A stretch of DNA of 46,532 nucleotides from Prorocentrum cordatum (taxonomy: Eukaryota > Sar > Dinophyceae > Prorocentrales > Prorocentraceae). Within the stretch, counting starts at the first letter, position 1. Every line of letters begins with the position of its first letter. The position numbers and the translations under genes are program-made. Of the stretch, positions 17,811 to 27,528 are shown piece by piece. The DNA is taken from positions 391,775 to 438,306 of the forward strand of contig CAUYUJ010013803.1 in assembly GCA_963575745.1 (NCBI GenBank), read 5' to 3'. The notes under the pieces are model-generated. The model had not been told where the DNA came from. It saw nothing but the letters and a program-made list of their open reading frames with translations, and searched no databases.

Positions 17811-18088
17811 CGTCGTCCTCGCCGTCGCCGTTGTCGTCGTCGTCGTTGTCGTCGTCGTCGTTGTCGCCGTCGTCGGAGTCGGAGCCGTCGAAATCGGAGT
17901 CGGAGTCGTCGAAGTCGGAGCTGGAGGAGGAGGAGGAGGAGGAGGAGGAGGAGGAGGAGGAGGATGAGGAGGAGGATGAGGAGGAGGAGGAGTCGCAGGA
18001 GGAGCAGGCATGGTCGTCGTCGTCGAAGGAGGGGCAGGAGGAGGAGGAGGAGGAGGAGGAGGAGGAGGAGGAGGAGGAGGAGGAGACT
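17811..18088. repeat. (GTC)n and (GGA)n tracts
   Basis: GTC/GTT triplets (17811-17915) pass into GGA triplets (17920-18000 and 18035-18085), with a GTCGTC interlude. In the plus frame they would give SSS/SES then E-runs. That continuity with the upstream island is noted but does not prove translation. Confidence 0.85.
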
Positions 18089-18489
18089 GTTGGTATTTGG
18101 GCGCCTCCAGGGGCGTATTCCTCCTCTTCCTTCTCCTCGTTCCTCCTGTGGTCGCCTCTCAGCTTCCCGTCGTCGCCTGCGCTTCCTGTGCGCCATGAGC
18201 AGCATCGGTCTGGAGACTGTTCGCTGTGTTCGGCCTCTTCGGGCCCCCCCCACGGGCCCCGCGACGGTCGATTAAGGGCTTTGAGCGAGAGCCCAGCCCT
18301 GGGGAAGGCCTTGGGGTCCAGGACCCGTGTCTTCATGCTATCGTCCATTCGCGGCCGCCTCTCCTTTTCCTGTGGTATGTTGTCCACGTATCCTAAGTCT
18401 AGGGTTAGTGTTATTCGTGTGATGCTTCCGCCTCCTGTCCTCACCTCACCCGCCTCCTCCGCCATATGCATCTCATCTTCGCCTGGTCA
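18089..18489. other. Spacer, no gene seen
   Basis: Mixed composition. Open frames on both strands are continuations of the triplet-tract frames. GCCTCTTCGGGCCCCCCCCA near 18230 faintly recalls the family A centre but lacks arms. Confidence 0.35.
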
Positions 18490-18845
18490 GATTCTCAACC
18501 ACTCACATTTCGGTCCACTCATACTCATACCTACGCACACACTACATCCGCATACTCACACCTACCCAGAATCACTCACACCTATGCCACCCCTGCTCAT
18601 ACACTCACACTAATTCCATGCCGCACTCAGAGCCACTCCTACTCATATCCACTCAGACGTATGCATACTCGTGCAGACTCATGAGGAGTCAAACGCAACA
18701 CCATGATCCACTCGTAATCGGACGCCGTCGTTTCAGGACACGCCCGCACTCAGACTCACTCAGGTTCAGATTCGGTCGCTCTCAGACTCGCTCATACTCA
18801 GACTCACTCATACCAAGATTCCGACCGAAACATTCGCACTGATAC
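18490..18845. repeat. Degenerate ACTCAYAC repeat
   Basis: The words ACTCAC, ACTCATAC and CTCAGAC recur irregularly for about 350 bp. Non-coding. Confidence 0.6.
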
Positions 18846-19439
18846 CCCTTTCATACAATCACAGCAGACATGGCACGTGGGCATTCCAACGGGGGGCCGC
18901 TATGTGGCATTACAAGGGCCCATTCACGCCCAGATGCTGAGGACCTCTCATGCGAAACGCTGGTTTGGGCACTCGACCCCTCTCTGCTTTCGTGGGAGCC
19001 CCACAGTCCTCGCGATGCCGCAGGTGTGGCACTTGGGCATATCCCAAGGTGGACCCGCCATGGGGCACTACGTGTGAAGCGCTTGCCTGGGGCACGCACC
19101 GCCCCCGGGCATCCCTAATGGAGGAGGACGATTAGTAACTGACCGGGGGTCGTGTTCACGCGGCGGCGCCCGGGATGACGATTAGAAAAAACCGGCCGCG
19201 GGCTGGAAAACTATCTTTTTTAATCGTTCTCCTCCAGTCAGAAAATCTGCGCAGAACTGCCAGAAAATGATTGTCCTAATCGTTCCCCCTTCTTTTTTTA
19301 TCCATCGTCATCCCGCATGAAGGGGAGCCGCCAGGGGAACCGCAGAACTCCGGGGAGCCACCGCGACCGGACAGGCACCGCGCTCGGGGCCCCCCGCCAG
19401 GGGAGATAAAACAGGGCTAGGATCGGGATAAATCGCTCC
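18846..19439. other. Spacer with inverted CGATTAG words
   Basis: The word GAGGAGGACGATTAG (19122-19136) recurs as its complement at about 19214-19231, with further related GACGATTAG/CTAATCGTT words at about 19166 and 19275. A small foldback element of about 200 bp (19105-19315) is possible. The segment 18870-19120 has a weak duplicated pattern (GGGCACT...GGGGCACG). No gene supported. Confidence 0.4.
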
Positions 19440-19572
19440 AGAGCGTTCCGGAGCGCTCTCAGAGCGTTCCGGAACGCTCTGGAGCGGCCGCGGCGCCCAA
19501 TACATCCTCCAAACCCGCCGATTCTCAGAGATTTCGAGTTATCCCGATCCGATTTTGTCCCGATCTTCGTGT
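19440..19572 (+). repeat. Family J repeat
   Basis: Starts with palindromic GAGCGTTCCGGAGCGCTC and GTTCCGGAACGCTCTGGAGC words, then GCGGCCGCGGCGCCCAATA and ends near CCCGATCTTCGTGTCG. Reverse copies at 20418-20545 and 20800-20955 share this order. Confidence 0.7.
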
Positions 19573-20417
19573 CGATTTAGGAGACGCGGCAGGGGACGCG
19601 GCCGCGAGCGGCCCCCCCCCGCAGAGGTGGAGAGGGAGAGCGAGTGCGAGCGGCCGAGAGGGCGACCGGCACGCGCGGCGGGGAGAGCGGCCGAGGGCGG
19701 CCGAGCGCGGCAGAGAGCCGCAGAGCGCCCCAGACCTCCCTCCTCCTCCCTCCTCCTCCCTCCTCCTCCTCCCTCCTCCTCCTCCTCCCTCCTCCTCCCT
19801 CCTCCTCCTCCCTCCTCCTCCTCCTCCTCCTCCTCCTCCTCCCTCCTCCTCTCTCCTCCTCTCTCCTCCTCCTCTCCTCCTCCTCCTCCTTCCTCCTCTC
19901 CTCTGCTCTCCTTGCGGACTTGTCCGCCCTGTTCTTCTGCGGCGGACATGTGCGCCCCGCTTTTTCGCATCCTTCCTCCCTCCTCCTCCTGCTCCTCCTC
20001 CCTCCTCCTCCTCCTCCTCCTCCTCCTCCTCCTCCTCTCCTCCTCCTCCTCCTCTCCTCCCTGGGCGAGGACTGCAGCCCGCCCACTCCCGCGCGGCCCC
20101 GCTGCCGCTGCCGCCCCCGTGAGTTGCTCGGGGAGCGAAGCCTTCCTCCTTCTCCCTCTTCCTCCTCCTCCTCCTCCTCCTCCTCCTCCTCCTCCTCCTC
20201 CTCCTCCTCCTCCTCCTCCTCCTCCCCCTCCTCCTCCCTCCTCCTCCTCCCTCCTCCTCCTTCCTCCCTCCTCCTCCTCCCTCCTCCTTCCTCCTCCTCC
20301 TCCTCCTCCTCCTCCTCCTCCTCCGCCTCCTCCTCAGAGAGCCGCAGAGCCGCAGAGCGGCCGAGCGCGGCAGAGAGCCGCAGAGCGCCACCGCGAGCGC
20401 CGGAGCCGGCTCGCAGC
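19573..20417. repeat. (CTC)n tracts seeded at a CCCAGACCTCC word
   Basis: CTC tracts at about 19735-19915, 19977-20062 and 20148-20335. The first begins exactly at CCCAGACCTCCC (19729-19740), a family A left end. A CAGAGAGCCGCAGAG border flanks the outer edges of the region. A short spacer (20063-20147) contains CTGCAGCCCGCCCAC... CCCCCGTGAGT, which looks like a tiny exon with a GTGAGT donor but is not otherwise supported. Confidence 0.75.
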
Positions 20418-20545
20418 TCACGGGGCATCCGCCCAAACGACGCGAAGATCGGGACAACATCGGATGGGGATAACTCGAAATCTCTGAGAACCGGCGGGTT
20501 TGGAGGATGTATTGGGCGCCGCGGCCGCTCCAGAGCGTTCCGGAA
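20418..20545 (-). repeat. Family J repeat, reverse copy
   Basis: Contains GACGCGAAGATCGGGACAAC near its left and GGAGGATGTATTGGGCGCC, then GAGCGTTCCGGAAC at its right, the reverse of 19440-19572. Confidence 0.7.
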
Positions 20546-20642
20546 CCGCGGTCGTGGGCCACGGATATCGGAGGGCGTGAGGGTGTCCGTTTCTGTGCGG
20601 CGAGCGCAGGAGCCGGCTCGCAGCTCACGTGGCATCCGCGGT

Positions 20643-20789
20643 CCCAGACCTCCTGGCGTCGTGAAAGAATCACGACGGGGAGTTTTTCGCGATGTTCGGC
20701 CTCCGGGGGCCCTTCCCGGGCCTCGGGAGCGTCAAAAAACGACCCAGGACGAAGAACCGGTCCCGGGGAAGGGGTCCAGACCTCTGGGG
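20643..20789 (+). mobile_element. Family A element, right arm missing
   Basis: CCCAGACCTCCTGGCG with left hairpin (stem GTCGTGA / TCACGAC, AAGAA loop), full body, stopping at CCAGACCTCTGGGG. It is bordered on both sides by GGCATCCGC (20629-20637 and 20788-20796), part of the local repeat, so the right arm may have been lost by recombination between those words. Confidence 0.75.
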
Positions 20790-20799
20790 CATCCGCTAA

Positions 20800-20955
20800 A
20801 ACGACGCGAAGATCGGGACATCATCGGATCGGGGCATCCGCTAAAACGACGCGAAGATCGGGACAACATCGTATGGGGCTAATGCGAAATCTCTGAGAAC
20901 CGGCGGGTTTGGAGGATGTACTGGGCGCCGCGGCCGCTCCAGAGCGTTCTGGAAC
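20800..20955 (-). repeat. Family J repeat, reverse copy with duplicated start
   Basis: GCATCCGCTAAAACGACGCG occurs twice in a row (about 20788 and 20833), then the body ending in GGAGGATGTACTGGGCGCC and GAGCGTTCTGGAACCGCGG. Confidence 0.65.
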
Positions 20956-20962
20956 CGCGGTC

Positions 20963-21147
20963 CCCAGACCCCCGACGTAATGATTTTTTCATTACGTCGA
21001 CCCCAGAGTTCTCGACCCCTTCTCCAGGACCGGTTTGTCGTCCTGAGTCGTTTTTTGACGCTCCCGAGGCCCGGGGAGGGCCTCCAGAGGGCGAAAATAG
21101 CGAAAAACCTCCCGTCGTGATTTTTTCGTTCTTCGAGGGGGTCTGGG
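20963..21147 (-). mobile_element. Family A element with TC target duplication
   Basis: 185 bp with TC at 20961-20962 and 21148-21149. The right hairpin carries the compensated stem GACGTAATGA / TCATTACGTC, as in the copy at 12196, and both share GACCCCAGAGTTCTCG, so they form a subfamily. The left hairpin is degraded (TTCGTTCTTCGAGG). Confidence 0.92.
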
Positions 21148-21149
21148 TC

Positions 21150-21753
21150 GTGGGCCACGGATGTCGGTGGGCGTGAGGGTGTCCTTTTCTATGCGGCGAG
21201 CGCAGGAGCGCCCTAGACCACCCTCCTCCTCCCTCCTCCTCCTCCTCCTCCTCCTCCTCTTCCTCCTCCTCCTCCTCCTCCTCCTCCTCCTCCGTCCTCC
21301 TCCCTCCTCCTCCCTCCTCCTCCTCCTCCTCCTCCTCCTCCTCCTCCTCCTCCTCCTGGATATCGGTGGGCGTGAGGGTGTCCGTTGCTGTGCGGCCGAG
21401 GGCGGCCGGCACGCGCGGCGGGGACAGAGGCCGAGAGCGGCCGAGAGCCGCAGAGCGCCGCAGAGAGCGCCCCAGACCTCCTGGCCCCAGACCTCCTCCC
21501 TCCTCCTCCTCCTCCTCCCTCCTCCTCCTCCTCTCCTCTCCTCCCTCCCTCCTCCTTCCTCCTCCCTCCTCCTCCTCCTCCTCCTCCTCCTCCTCCTCCT
21601 CTCCTCCTCCTCCTCCTCCTCCTCCTTCCTTCTCCCTCCTCCTCCCCCTCCTCCTCCTTTCCCTTTCCTCCTCCTCCTCCTCCTCTCCTCCCTCTCTCCT
21701 CCTCCTCTCCTCCTCCTCCTCCTCCTCCTCCTCCTCCCTCCTCCTCCTCCCTC
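21150..21753. repeat. (CTC)n tracts with family A starts
   Basis: CTC tracts at about 21221-21357 and 21492-21752. The second starts at two adjacent family A termini, CCCAGACCTCCTGG (21471) and CCCAGACCTCCTCCC (21486). The first follows CCCTAGACCACCC (21210-21222). The short spacer 21358-21470 carries the GGATATCGGTGGGCGTGAGG word shared with the tandem repeat at 21923-22160. Confidence 0.75.
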
Positions 21754-21925
21754 CTCCTGGCGTCGTGAAAGAATCACGACGGGAGCTTTTTCGCGATGTT
21801 CGGCCTCCGGGGGCCCTCCCCGGGCCTCGGGAGCGTCAACACACGACCCAGGACGAAGAACCGGTCCCGGGGAAGGGGTCCAGACCTCTGGGGGTCGACG
21901 CTGTGAAAAAATCACGACGTCGGGG
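21754..21925 (+). mobile_element. Family A element fused at its left to (CTC)n
   Basis: The left terminus CCCAGACC is absent; the element enters directly from the triplet tract at CCTCCTGGCGTCGTG. Body and right hairpin are intact to CGACGTCGGGG. The right GGTCTGGG is replaced by CATGCGCGG of the neighbouring tandem repeat. Confidence 0.75.
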
Positions 21926-22160
21926 CATGCGCGGTCGTGGGCCACGGATATCGGTGGGCGTGGGAGCGTCCGTTTCTATGCGGCGAGCGCAGGAGCCGGC
22001 CCGCAGTTCACGGGGCATGCGCGGTCGTGGGCCACGGATATCGGTGGGCGTGAGAGGGTCCGTTTCTATGCGGCGAGCGCAGGAGCCGGCTCGCAGCTTA
22101 CGGGGCATGCGCGGTCGTGGGCCACGGGCTGGTGGGCGTGAGGGTGTCCGTTTCTGTGCG
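21923..22160 (+). repeat. 90-bp tandem repeat, about 2.6 units
   Basis: Units start with GGGCATGCGCGGTCGTGGGCC at about 21923, 22013 and 22103 and contain GGATATCGGTGGGCGTG and GCGAGCGCAGGAGCCGGC. Single related units occur at 20545-20640, 21150-21210 and 21358-21400, between J, A and CTC blocks. Confidence 0.75.
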
Positions 22161-22654
22161 CCAGCTCTCGCAGGGCAGCCCGTCTGGTGTGGCTGGACGC
22201 TTCGGTTCCGCTCGCGCGGGCGCGCCGTTTCGAGGTGGCGCAGCGGCTTCACGTTTGCGTCGCCGAGCTTGTCATCGCGCTGCCGTGTCCGGTCCCCCTC
22301 CTCCCCTCCCAGATTGCGCCAGACAAAGACCTCAGGGGGAATGGCAGGGAGTGGCATCTAGACTTACACTCTGTCTTCCTCACGTTCGGACTCGCTCGCG
22401 TCCGCACGCTCACAGGGGATCGCCGCATAGTGAGGTACACGGGGGGGATCTCCGCGTCGGATCTCGTGCTCTGGGGGGGCAGCGGTTGCACTTGGCGGCC
22501 CTTGCCTGTGCTCTAGGGAGCTGCCTCTGCGTTGCGCGGTCGGCCTTGCAGCGTGCACCGCCATGGCTTTGGCTGCTTGCACGGGGTTCCACACACTTTT
22601 TTGGTCTGCGGGTCGAGAGCGGGCCTCTTCTGGTTAAGAGCTAGACGGGGTTCC
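22161..22654. other. Spacer with a possible 109-codon frame
   Basis: The plus frame 22187-22516 encodes 109 residues including RFEVAQRLHVCVAELVIAL and DRRIVRYTGGISASDLVLW. Its composition is less repetitive than most frames here. Other frames are also open, and I see no start context, splice signals or homolog. It may be a gene remnant. Confidence 0.25.
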
Positions 22655-23385
22655 ACACGCACACTCACACACACACACACTCACACACACAATCACACAC
22701 ACACAATCACACACACAATCACACACACACACACGCACACGCACACGCACACGCACACGCACACGCACACGCACACGCACACGCACACGCACACGCACAC
22801 GCACACGCACACGCACACGCACACGCACACGCACACGCACACGCACACGCACACGCACACGCACACGCACACGCACACGCACACGCACACGCACACGCAC
22901 ACGCACACGCACACGCAACACGCACACGCACGCACACCGCACACGCACAACGCACCACGCACACGCACACGGCACACGCACACGCACACGCACACGCACA
23001 CGCACAAACGCACGCACACACACGCACACGCACACGCACACGCCACTCGCGCCGCGCACGCGCACGCGCAACGCGCACGCGCGCACGCACGCACACACGC
23101 ACACACGCACAACTACGCACGCACACATCACGCACCACGCACAACGCACACGCACACTCACACACGCACACACGCACACACGCACACACGCACACACGCA
23201 CACACGCACACACGCACACACGCACACACGCACACACGCACACACGCACACACGCACACACGCACACACGCACACACGCACACACGCACACACTCACACA
23301 CGCACACACGCACACACGCACACACGCACACACGCACACACGCACACACGCACACGCACACGCACACGCACACACACAAGGCCGT
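22655..23385. repeat. CA-rich array: (CACACG)n and (CACG/CACACACG)n
   Basis: About 730 bp of alternating pyrimidine-purine repeats: (CA)n with TCA interruptions, then CACACG hexamers at 22735-22915, an irregular middle, and CGCACACA octamers at 23150-23350. His/Thr and Val/Cys frames over this region are artefacts. The alternation makes it a strong Z-DNA candidate. Confidence 0.95.
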
Positions 23386-23624
23386 GCTGCACCTATAGGG
23401 CGTGAACCAAGTAAGAAACCAGCCTGCCAGCAGGTGTCCCATGGAAATACCTTGACCCACGATGGCCCTGGGCACTTGCAGAAGCCCTTGGGCAGCTCAG
23501 GGCGTCCAGAGGTCAACGAAGACCGTGCCCCTAGAGTTCTTGTAGCATGACTTCTTACCGTACGCACCTACTAGCTCAACCGTCTGGAGCCGACGCGCGA
23601 GCACCCCGTCCTTCCAATGAGCAG

Positions 23625-23745
23625 CACGCTGGGCCGCCGACGAGGCGGACGCCGCGAGCTGGCCCTGGAGCTGCACGCGCTGAGCACCATGCACGCGCTG
23701 GGCTGGCTGGCCTTCATCCTGAGCAAGCTCCGCGGCCCTTCGGAG
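23625..23745 (+). CDS. Candidate exon, hydrophobic peptide
   Basis: Follows CTTCCAATGAGCAG (possible acceptor). In the frame reading TLGRRRGGRRELALELHALS then TMHALGWLAFILSKLRG, about 27 consecutive codons from the GAG of REL onward all end in G or C. The peptide has a plausible amphipathic/membrane helix. Downstream the sequence enters a (GGA)n tract; a donor is not clear. Unknown function. Confidence 0.4.
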
Positions 23746-23756
23746 GATCTGGGGAG

Positions 23757-23926
23757 GGGGAAGAGGATGAGGAGGAACAGGAGGAGGAGGAGAAGGAGGA
23801 GGAGGAGGATGAGGAGGAAGAGGAGGAAAAGGATGGAGGAGGAGGAGGAGGAGGAGGAGGAGGAGGAGGAGGAGGAGGAGGAGGAGGAGGAGGAGGAGGA
23901 GGAGGAGGAGGAGGAGGAGAGGGGGT
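23757..23926. repeat. (GGA)n tract
   Basis: GAGGAG repeats with AAG/ATG interruptions in the first half. Glu, Arg and Gly frames are translations of it. Confidence 0.9.
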
Positions 23927-24063
23927 TCGGCACCAGGGCGTCCACGGCCCTCCTCCGCCCCTCCGCCTCCCCTCACCATTCCCGCCCCCCTCCTCCGCCC
24001 CATCCGCCCCGCCTTCTCCCCTCCCCATCCCCTTCTCCAGATTGCACTCGGCGGCGAGCCCGC

Positions 24064-24233
24064 GGGGGGAGATGAGAAGGGGCGGGTCAGAAGGCGCGGA
24101 AGTCACCCGGCCTTCCGAGAAGTTGTCTAAGCTTTCCCCGGAGACGCAGGACGACATGTTTCAGAAGGCGCGAGGACTCTTGAGAAATTCCGCCGCCTTC
24201 TGAGAGGGCCTTCTCTTCCTCACTTCCCCCCCT
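24064..24233. mobile_element. Family H foldback element
   Basis: The left arm GGGGGGAGATGAGAAGG...TCAGAAGGCGCGGAA (24064-24101) is the imperfect reverse complement of the right arm TTCCGCCGCCTTCTGAGAGG...CACTTCCCCCCC (24188-24233). The interior is about 85 bp. A solo right arm lies at 26135-26177 and a further related foldback at 29100-29240. A plus-strand frame through it ends in KARGLLRNSAAF but is set by the arm sequence. Confidence 0.65.
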
Positions 24234-24399
24234 CGCTCGCCGCCGACCCATTCACTCGGCCCCTCCACCCCTGTCCTCCCCCCTCCGCCCCTCCCTCTCC
24301 ACAACTCCCCACTGTCTGCCCGTCCCTCCTTCTGTCCTCCCTCCTCCCCAGGGACGAGCTTGGGAGGTCCCCTGGAACACCGTCATTCTCTTTTTCTCC

Positions 24400-24402
24400 C
24401 TC

Positions 24403-24437
<35 letters not shown>

Positions 24438-25146
24438 CCTCCTCCTCCTCCTGCTTCTCCTCCTCCTCCTCCTCCTCCGCCCTGGAGGGCCCCCCAAGAG
24501 TGGGGGTCGGGCCTGTGTGCCCCCTGGTGCAGGCGGGGAGCACCGGGCCTTCAGGGCACAAGCCCCCGCACCTGGGGACGGCCGCCATAAGCGCGGCCTT
24601 CCTTCCCCAGGGGGGTCGCCAGGTCCCGTGGCCTCCCCCAGGGCGGTGCAGGATTCCCACCTTGCACTCGCCGCCCTGGGGCGGGACCGGCGGCTCGTCC
24701 CGTCGTTGTCGTGCGTTTCGTGTCGTGTCGTGCGTCTTCGGTCGTGTCGCGTCCCCGTCCCCCCGTCGTGTCGTGTCGTCGTGCCGGCGCGAGCGCGCCG
24801 TGAGCTCCCGGGCGAACAGTCGCCCAGGCGGGAGGCAAGGGCGCCACGTGCTGAGGCCGCTGGCCCACCCTGCGGCGGGCGCGCCACCGGCGCGCTTGCT
24901 CGGGGTGCCGAGACCAGGGGCACTCGCTCGTGGGCGCGAGCGCGCGGGTTTAAAACTCCTCCTCCTCCTCCTCCTCCTCCTCCTCCTCCTCCTCCTCCTC
25001 CTCCTCCTCCTCCTACTCCTCCTCCTACTCCTCCTCCTCCTCCTCCTCCTCCTCCCCTTCTCCTCCTCCTCCTCCTCCTCCTCCTCCTCCTCCTCCTCCT
25101 CCTCCTCCTCCTCCTCCTCCCGTGTCCTCCTCATCCCACCCCGTCG

Positions 25147-25200
<54 letters not shown>

Positions 25201-25212
25201 TTGTCGTTGTCG

Positions 25213-25243
<31 letters not shown>

Positions 25244-25250
25244 TGTCGTT

Positions 25251-25287
<37 letters not shown>

Positions 25288-25330
25288 TCGTCGTCGTCGT
25301 CGTAGTTAGTCGTCGTCCTCGTCGTCTTCC
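24400..25330. repeat. (CTG)n, (CTC)n, (GTC)n triplet region
   Basis: (CTG)n at 24402-24435 and (CTC)n to 24478; a GC-rich spacer (24479-24955) with GTCGT pentamers at 24703-24783; (CTC)n at 24957-25120; then (GTC)n at 25142-25320 with GTT/ATT variants. No gene is supported in the spacer; several frames are equally open. Confidence 0.85.
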
Positions 25331-25856
25331 TCCGTCTCCTCCTCCTTCTTCCCTCCCTCCCTCCCTCCCTCCTCCTCTTCCTCCCCCTTCGACCCTGCCA
25401 GGGTACACCAAGTTCTCCGTCGATTGGTGCCCCGCCGTTTTCCCCTTTTCTCCCTCCACGACCTTGTCCCTCTACGGGTGGTGAACCTTTTCCCGCTTCG
25501 TTCTTACTTTCATGTTGCTTTTCCTCCCTCCAGCTGGCCCTTCTTCGTTTTCATGTTTCTCCTCAGTTTCAGCTCGTGCAGATCTCATCCGAGCCGCCGC
25601 CTGCTGCTGCTGCTTCTCCTCCGCGTCCGCCGCCTCCGCGCCCGCATTATCCATATTGTCTATGCTCGTTCCCCGCCTTAGAAGGCCTTCCTATTCGCGT
25701 CCTCGCTCGCGTTCCATCCATATTTCCCTCTCTCGCATAGTTATGAGCGTGCCGCGTGGAACTTTAACACTAACACGGGTGGATGGGGGGGAGGTTTTGA
25801 CAATGGGGTGTTCGCCACATTGCCGTGCACATTCTCTTTACTAGTTCCTAGCATCC
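25331..25856. other. Spacer, no gene seen
   Basis: C/T-rich at first (CCCT tetramers at about 25352-25370), then mixed. CCCCGCCTTAGAAGGCCTTCC near 25670 contains a small palindrome. No supported gene. Confidence 0.4.
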
Positions 25857-26036
25857 TACAGTCGAGGCGTTGACCTAAGGAACCCTAAATACAGAACGAG
25901 GCCCCTTTCTCCCATAAGTTAAACCTCGATTTCCTATCGGAGACATAAGGAACATCTGAGGCAAGCTGTGAAACATTTAAGGAACGCGGAGCCCCTCCCC
26001 AACGAAAAGGGTTCCTTTTTCAGGGCCCCGACTGTA
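25857..26036 (-). mobile_element. Family D element with TA at both ends
   Basis: TACAGTCGAGGCGTTGACC at the left and GGGCCCCGACTGTA at the right, TA duplicated outside (25857-25858, 26035-26036). The interior mirrors 8070-8239, including ACGAAAAGGGTTCCTTTTTC and ACCCTAAA...GAGGCCCCTTT. About 176 bp without coding capacity. Confidence 0.85.
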
Positions 26037-26134
26037 GCAGCTACACGGGCGGATTGGTTGTCGCCTTGGCGTCGGGCACCTTCGTTTCAAAAGCATGTGC
26101 ATAACGGATGGTGCCCGCTTTCTTGACGGGGCCC

Positions 26135-26177
26135 CGCCGCCTTCTGAGAAGGCTTTCTCTGTCTCACTCCCCCCCCA
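26135..26177. mobile_element. Family H solo arm
   Basis: CGCCGCCTTCTGAGAAGG followed by CTTTCTCTGTCTCACTCCCC matches the right arm of the foldback at 24064-24233. The partner arm is not seen upstream. Confidence 0.5.
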
Positions 26178-26216
26178 GGCTCACCGCCAAAACACGGCGA
26201 GGTCCTCTCGGGGTTC

Positions 26217-26418
26217 CAGTCGAAGAACAAAAAGTTGCGTAAACATAAACTTTCGGAGCTCCGCGCAGATTTCTTGGATCCGCGTCGGGCCCCTCTGTCG
26301 GCGCCTCTGGCGCCTCCCCTTGGGCGCTCCGCGCGCCATGGAGGGACTTCCAGCGCGGATCCAAGAAAATTGCGCAGATCTCCAACAGTTTATGTTTATG
26401 CCGTTTTTTGTTCCTCTG
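26217..26418. mobile_element. Family G foldback element
   Basis: 202 bp with arms of about 65 bp. Left CAGTCGAAGAACAAAAAG, GTAAACATAAACT and TTCTTGGATCCGCG; right arm the reverse complement of CAGAGGAACAAAAAACGG, CATAAACATAAACTG and TTCTTGGATCCGCGC. The CAG(N)GGAAC ends recall hAT-type termini, but the flanks (GGTTC / TTCAC) share only TTC. Homologous to 28461-28621. Confidence 0.75.
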
Positions 26419-26994
26419 TTCACGGCCAGTGTGGCACCCGTCGGCCGATAGAGAGAACCGCAGCGCAATGGGAGGGGACGGGTGGCAGGGACAGGATGTC
26501 AGACATGGCGGCGAGTGCACCTAGGCTCGTTCGCCTTCCCATCTCTCATTTTGCCGCTCCTCCTGTCTGCCTGCTCCTCCCCCCCCTCTGCTGCTCGTCG
26601 TTCATCGCGTCGCCGCCTCCGCCGTCGTCGTCCGTCGTCGCTGCGTTCGTTCGGCTGTTGTCCTCGTCTTCGCCGTCGTGTCGGTGGCTGCCGCCTTTCT
26701 CTCTGCCTCTGCCTCGCGCCTTTTCAAGGCGCGAGCGAGGACAACCTCGAATCCTAGGATCCTTCTCCCCCTCCTCTGCCCATCCTCTTCTCCCTGTTGT
26801 TCCCATTCCTCCTCGCCCTCCTTCCCCTCCTCCTCCCCCTTCTCCCTCTCCTCCTCCTCCTCCTCCTCCTCCTCCTCCTCCTCCTCCTCCTCTTCTTCCA
26901 TTCCCTTCCCTTATAAATCACTCCTCCCTGTCGCACCCCGAGACGTGCCGGTAAGGCAGGCTCGGCGTTTCGCCTGAGACTTCCTCACGATGTA
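26419..26994. other. Spacer with (CTC)n, no gene seen
   Basis: Contains C/T-rich sequence, TCGTCG words near 26625-26650 and a (CTC)n tract at about 26845-26893. The frames on both strands are repeat-driven. Confidence 0.45.
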
Positions 26995-27480
26995 GGACCG
27001 GACCGTTTTCAGAATGTGGCTCTCGCCTCAGCGCCGCGCAAATTCGTTTCTAAAGCTTGCAGGAGCTTCATGGATTGAAGGCGGTACCATTTCGAAATGA
27101 GGCTCTCGCCGTAGCGCCGCGAACAATCGCCTTGCGAGCATACAGCAGCTTCAAGGATTCTGATGGCCCAGAAATTGTGTTTTGACACGGTTTACGATTG
27201 ACCGGGCGCAATCGTTAAATTGATTCCCAGCCTTCAAGTCCGAGGAATGGTGTTCTGGCACGATTCAGGGTCGTCAGGATGCAAGAGTAACGTTGATTCG
27301 CGGCGTTGAAGTCCCAGGAGTTGTGTTCTGGCGCGTCTCCGGATTTTCAGACGGTTGTCTTCCAACAGGGCACTTCCCTCAGGGAAATGAACTTTTCTAG
27401 GGACCTGTGAATGTGGAATTTGGAGAGAGGGTTGATTGCAACATCGTTGATGAGCATTGGGTTTGCACTGGCCCTCCGTC
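26995..27480 (+). repeat. Family K dispersed 0.5-kb repeat, copy 2
   Basis: Homologous to 14755-15350: two units with TGAGGCTCTCGCC / TGTGGCTCTCGCCT, then GTTCTGGCACGATTCAGGG-type units and the terminal ATCGTTGATGAGCATTGGG just before (CTC)n. It has one fewer of the 95-bp subunits than copy 1. Confidence 0.7.
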
Positions 27481-27528
27481 TTGACGTTGGCCATACAGAA
27501 GCATCGAGGCCGGTGCGTTCTCACGCTG

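Noticed and set aside
17690-18613. 307-codon Ser/Glu-rich frame as a complete protein
   Set aside because: Only the first 35 or so codons have coding character; the rest follows (GTC)n and (GGA)n tracts and an ACTCAC repeat.
22532-23398. His/Thr- and Val/Cys-rich long frames
   Set aside because: Direct translation of the CACACG microsatellite on each strand.
24064-24203. Peptide ending KARGLLRNSAAF as an exon
   Set aside because: It lies within a foldback element whose arms recur elsewhere, so the frame is set by the repeat.
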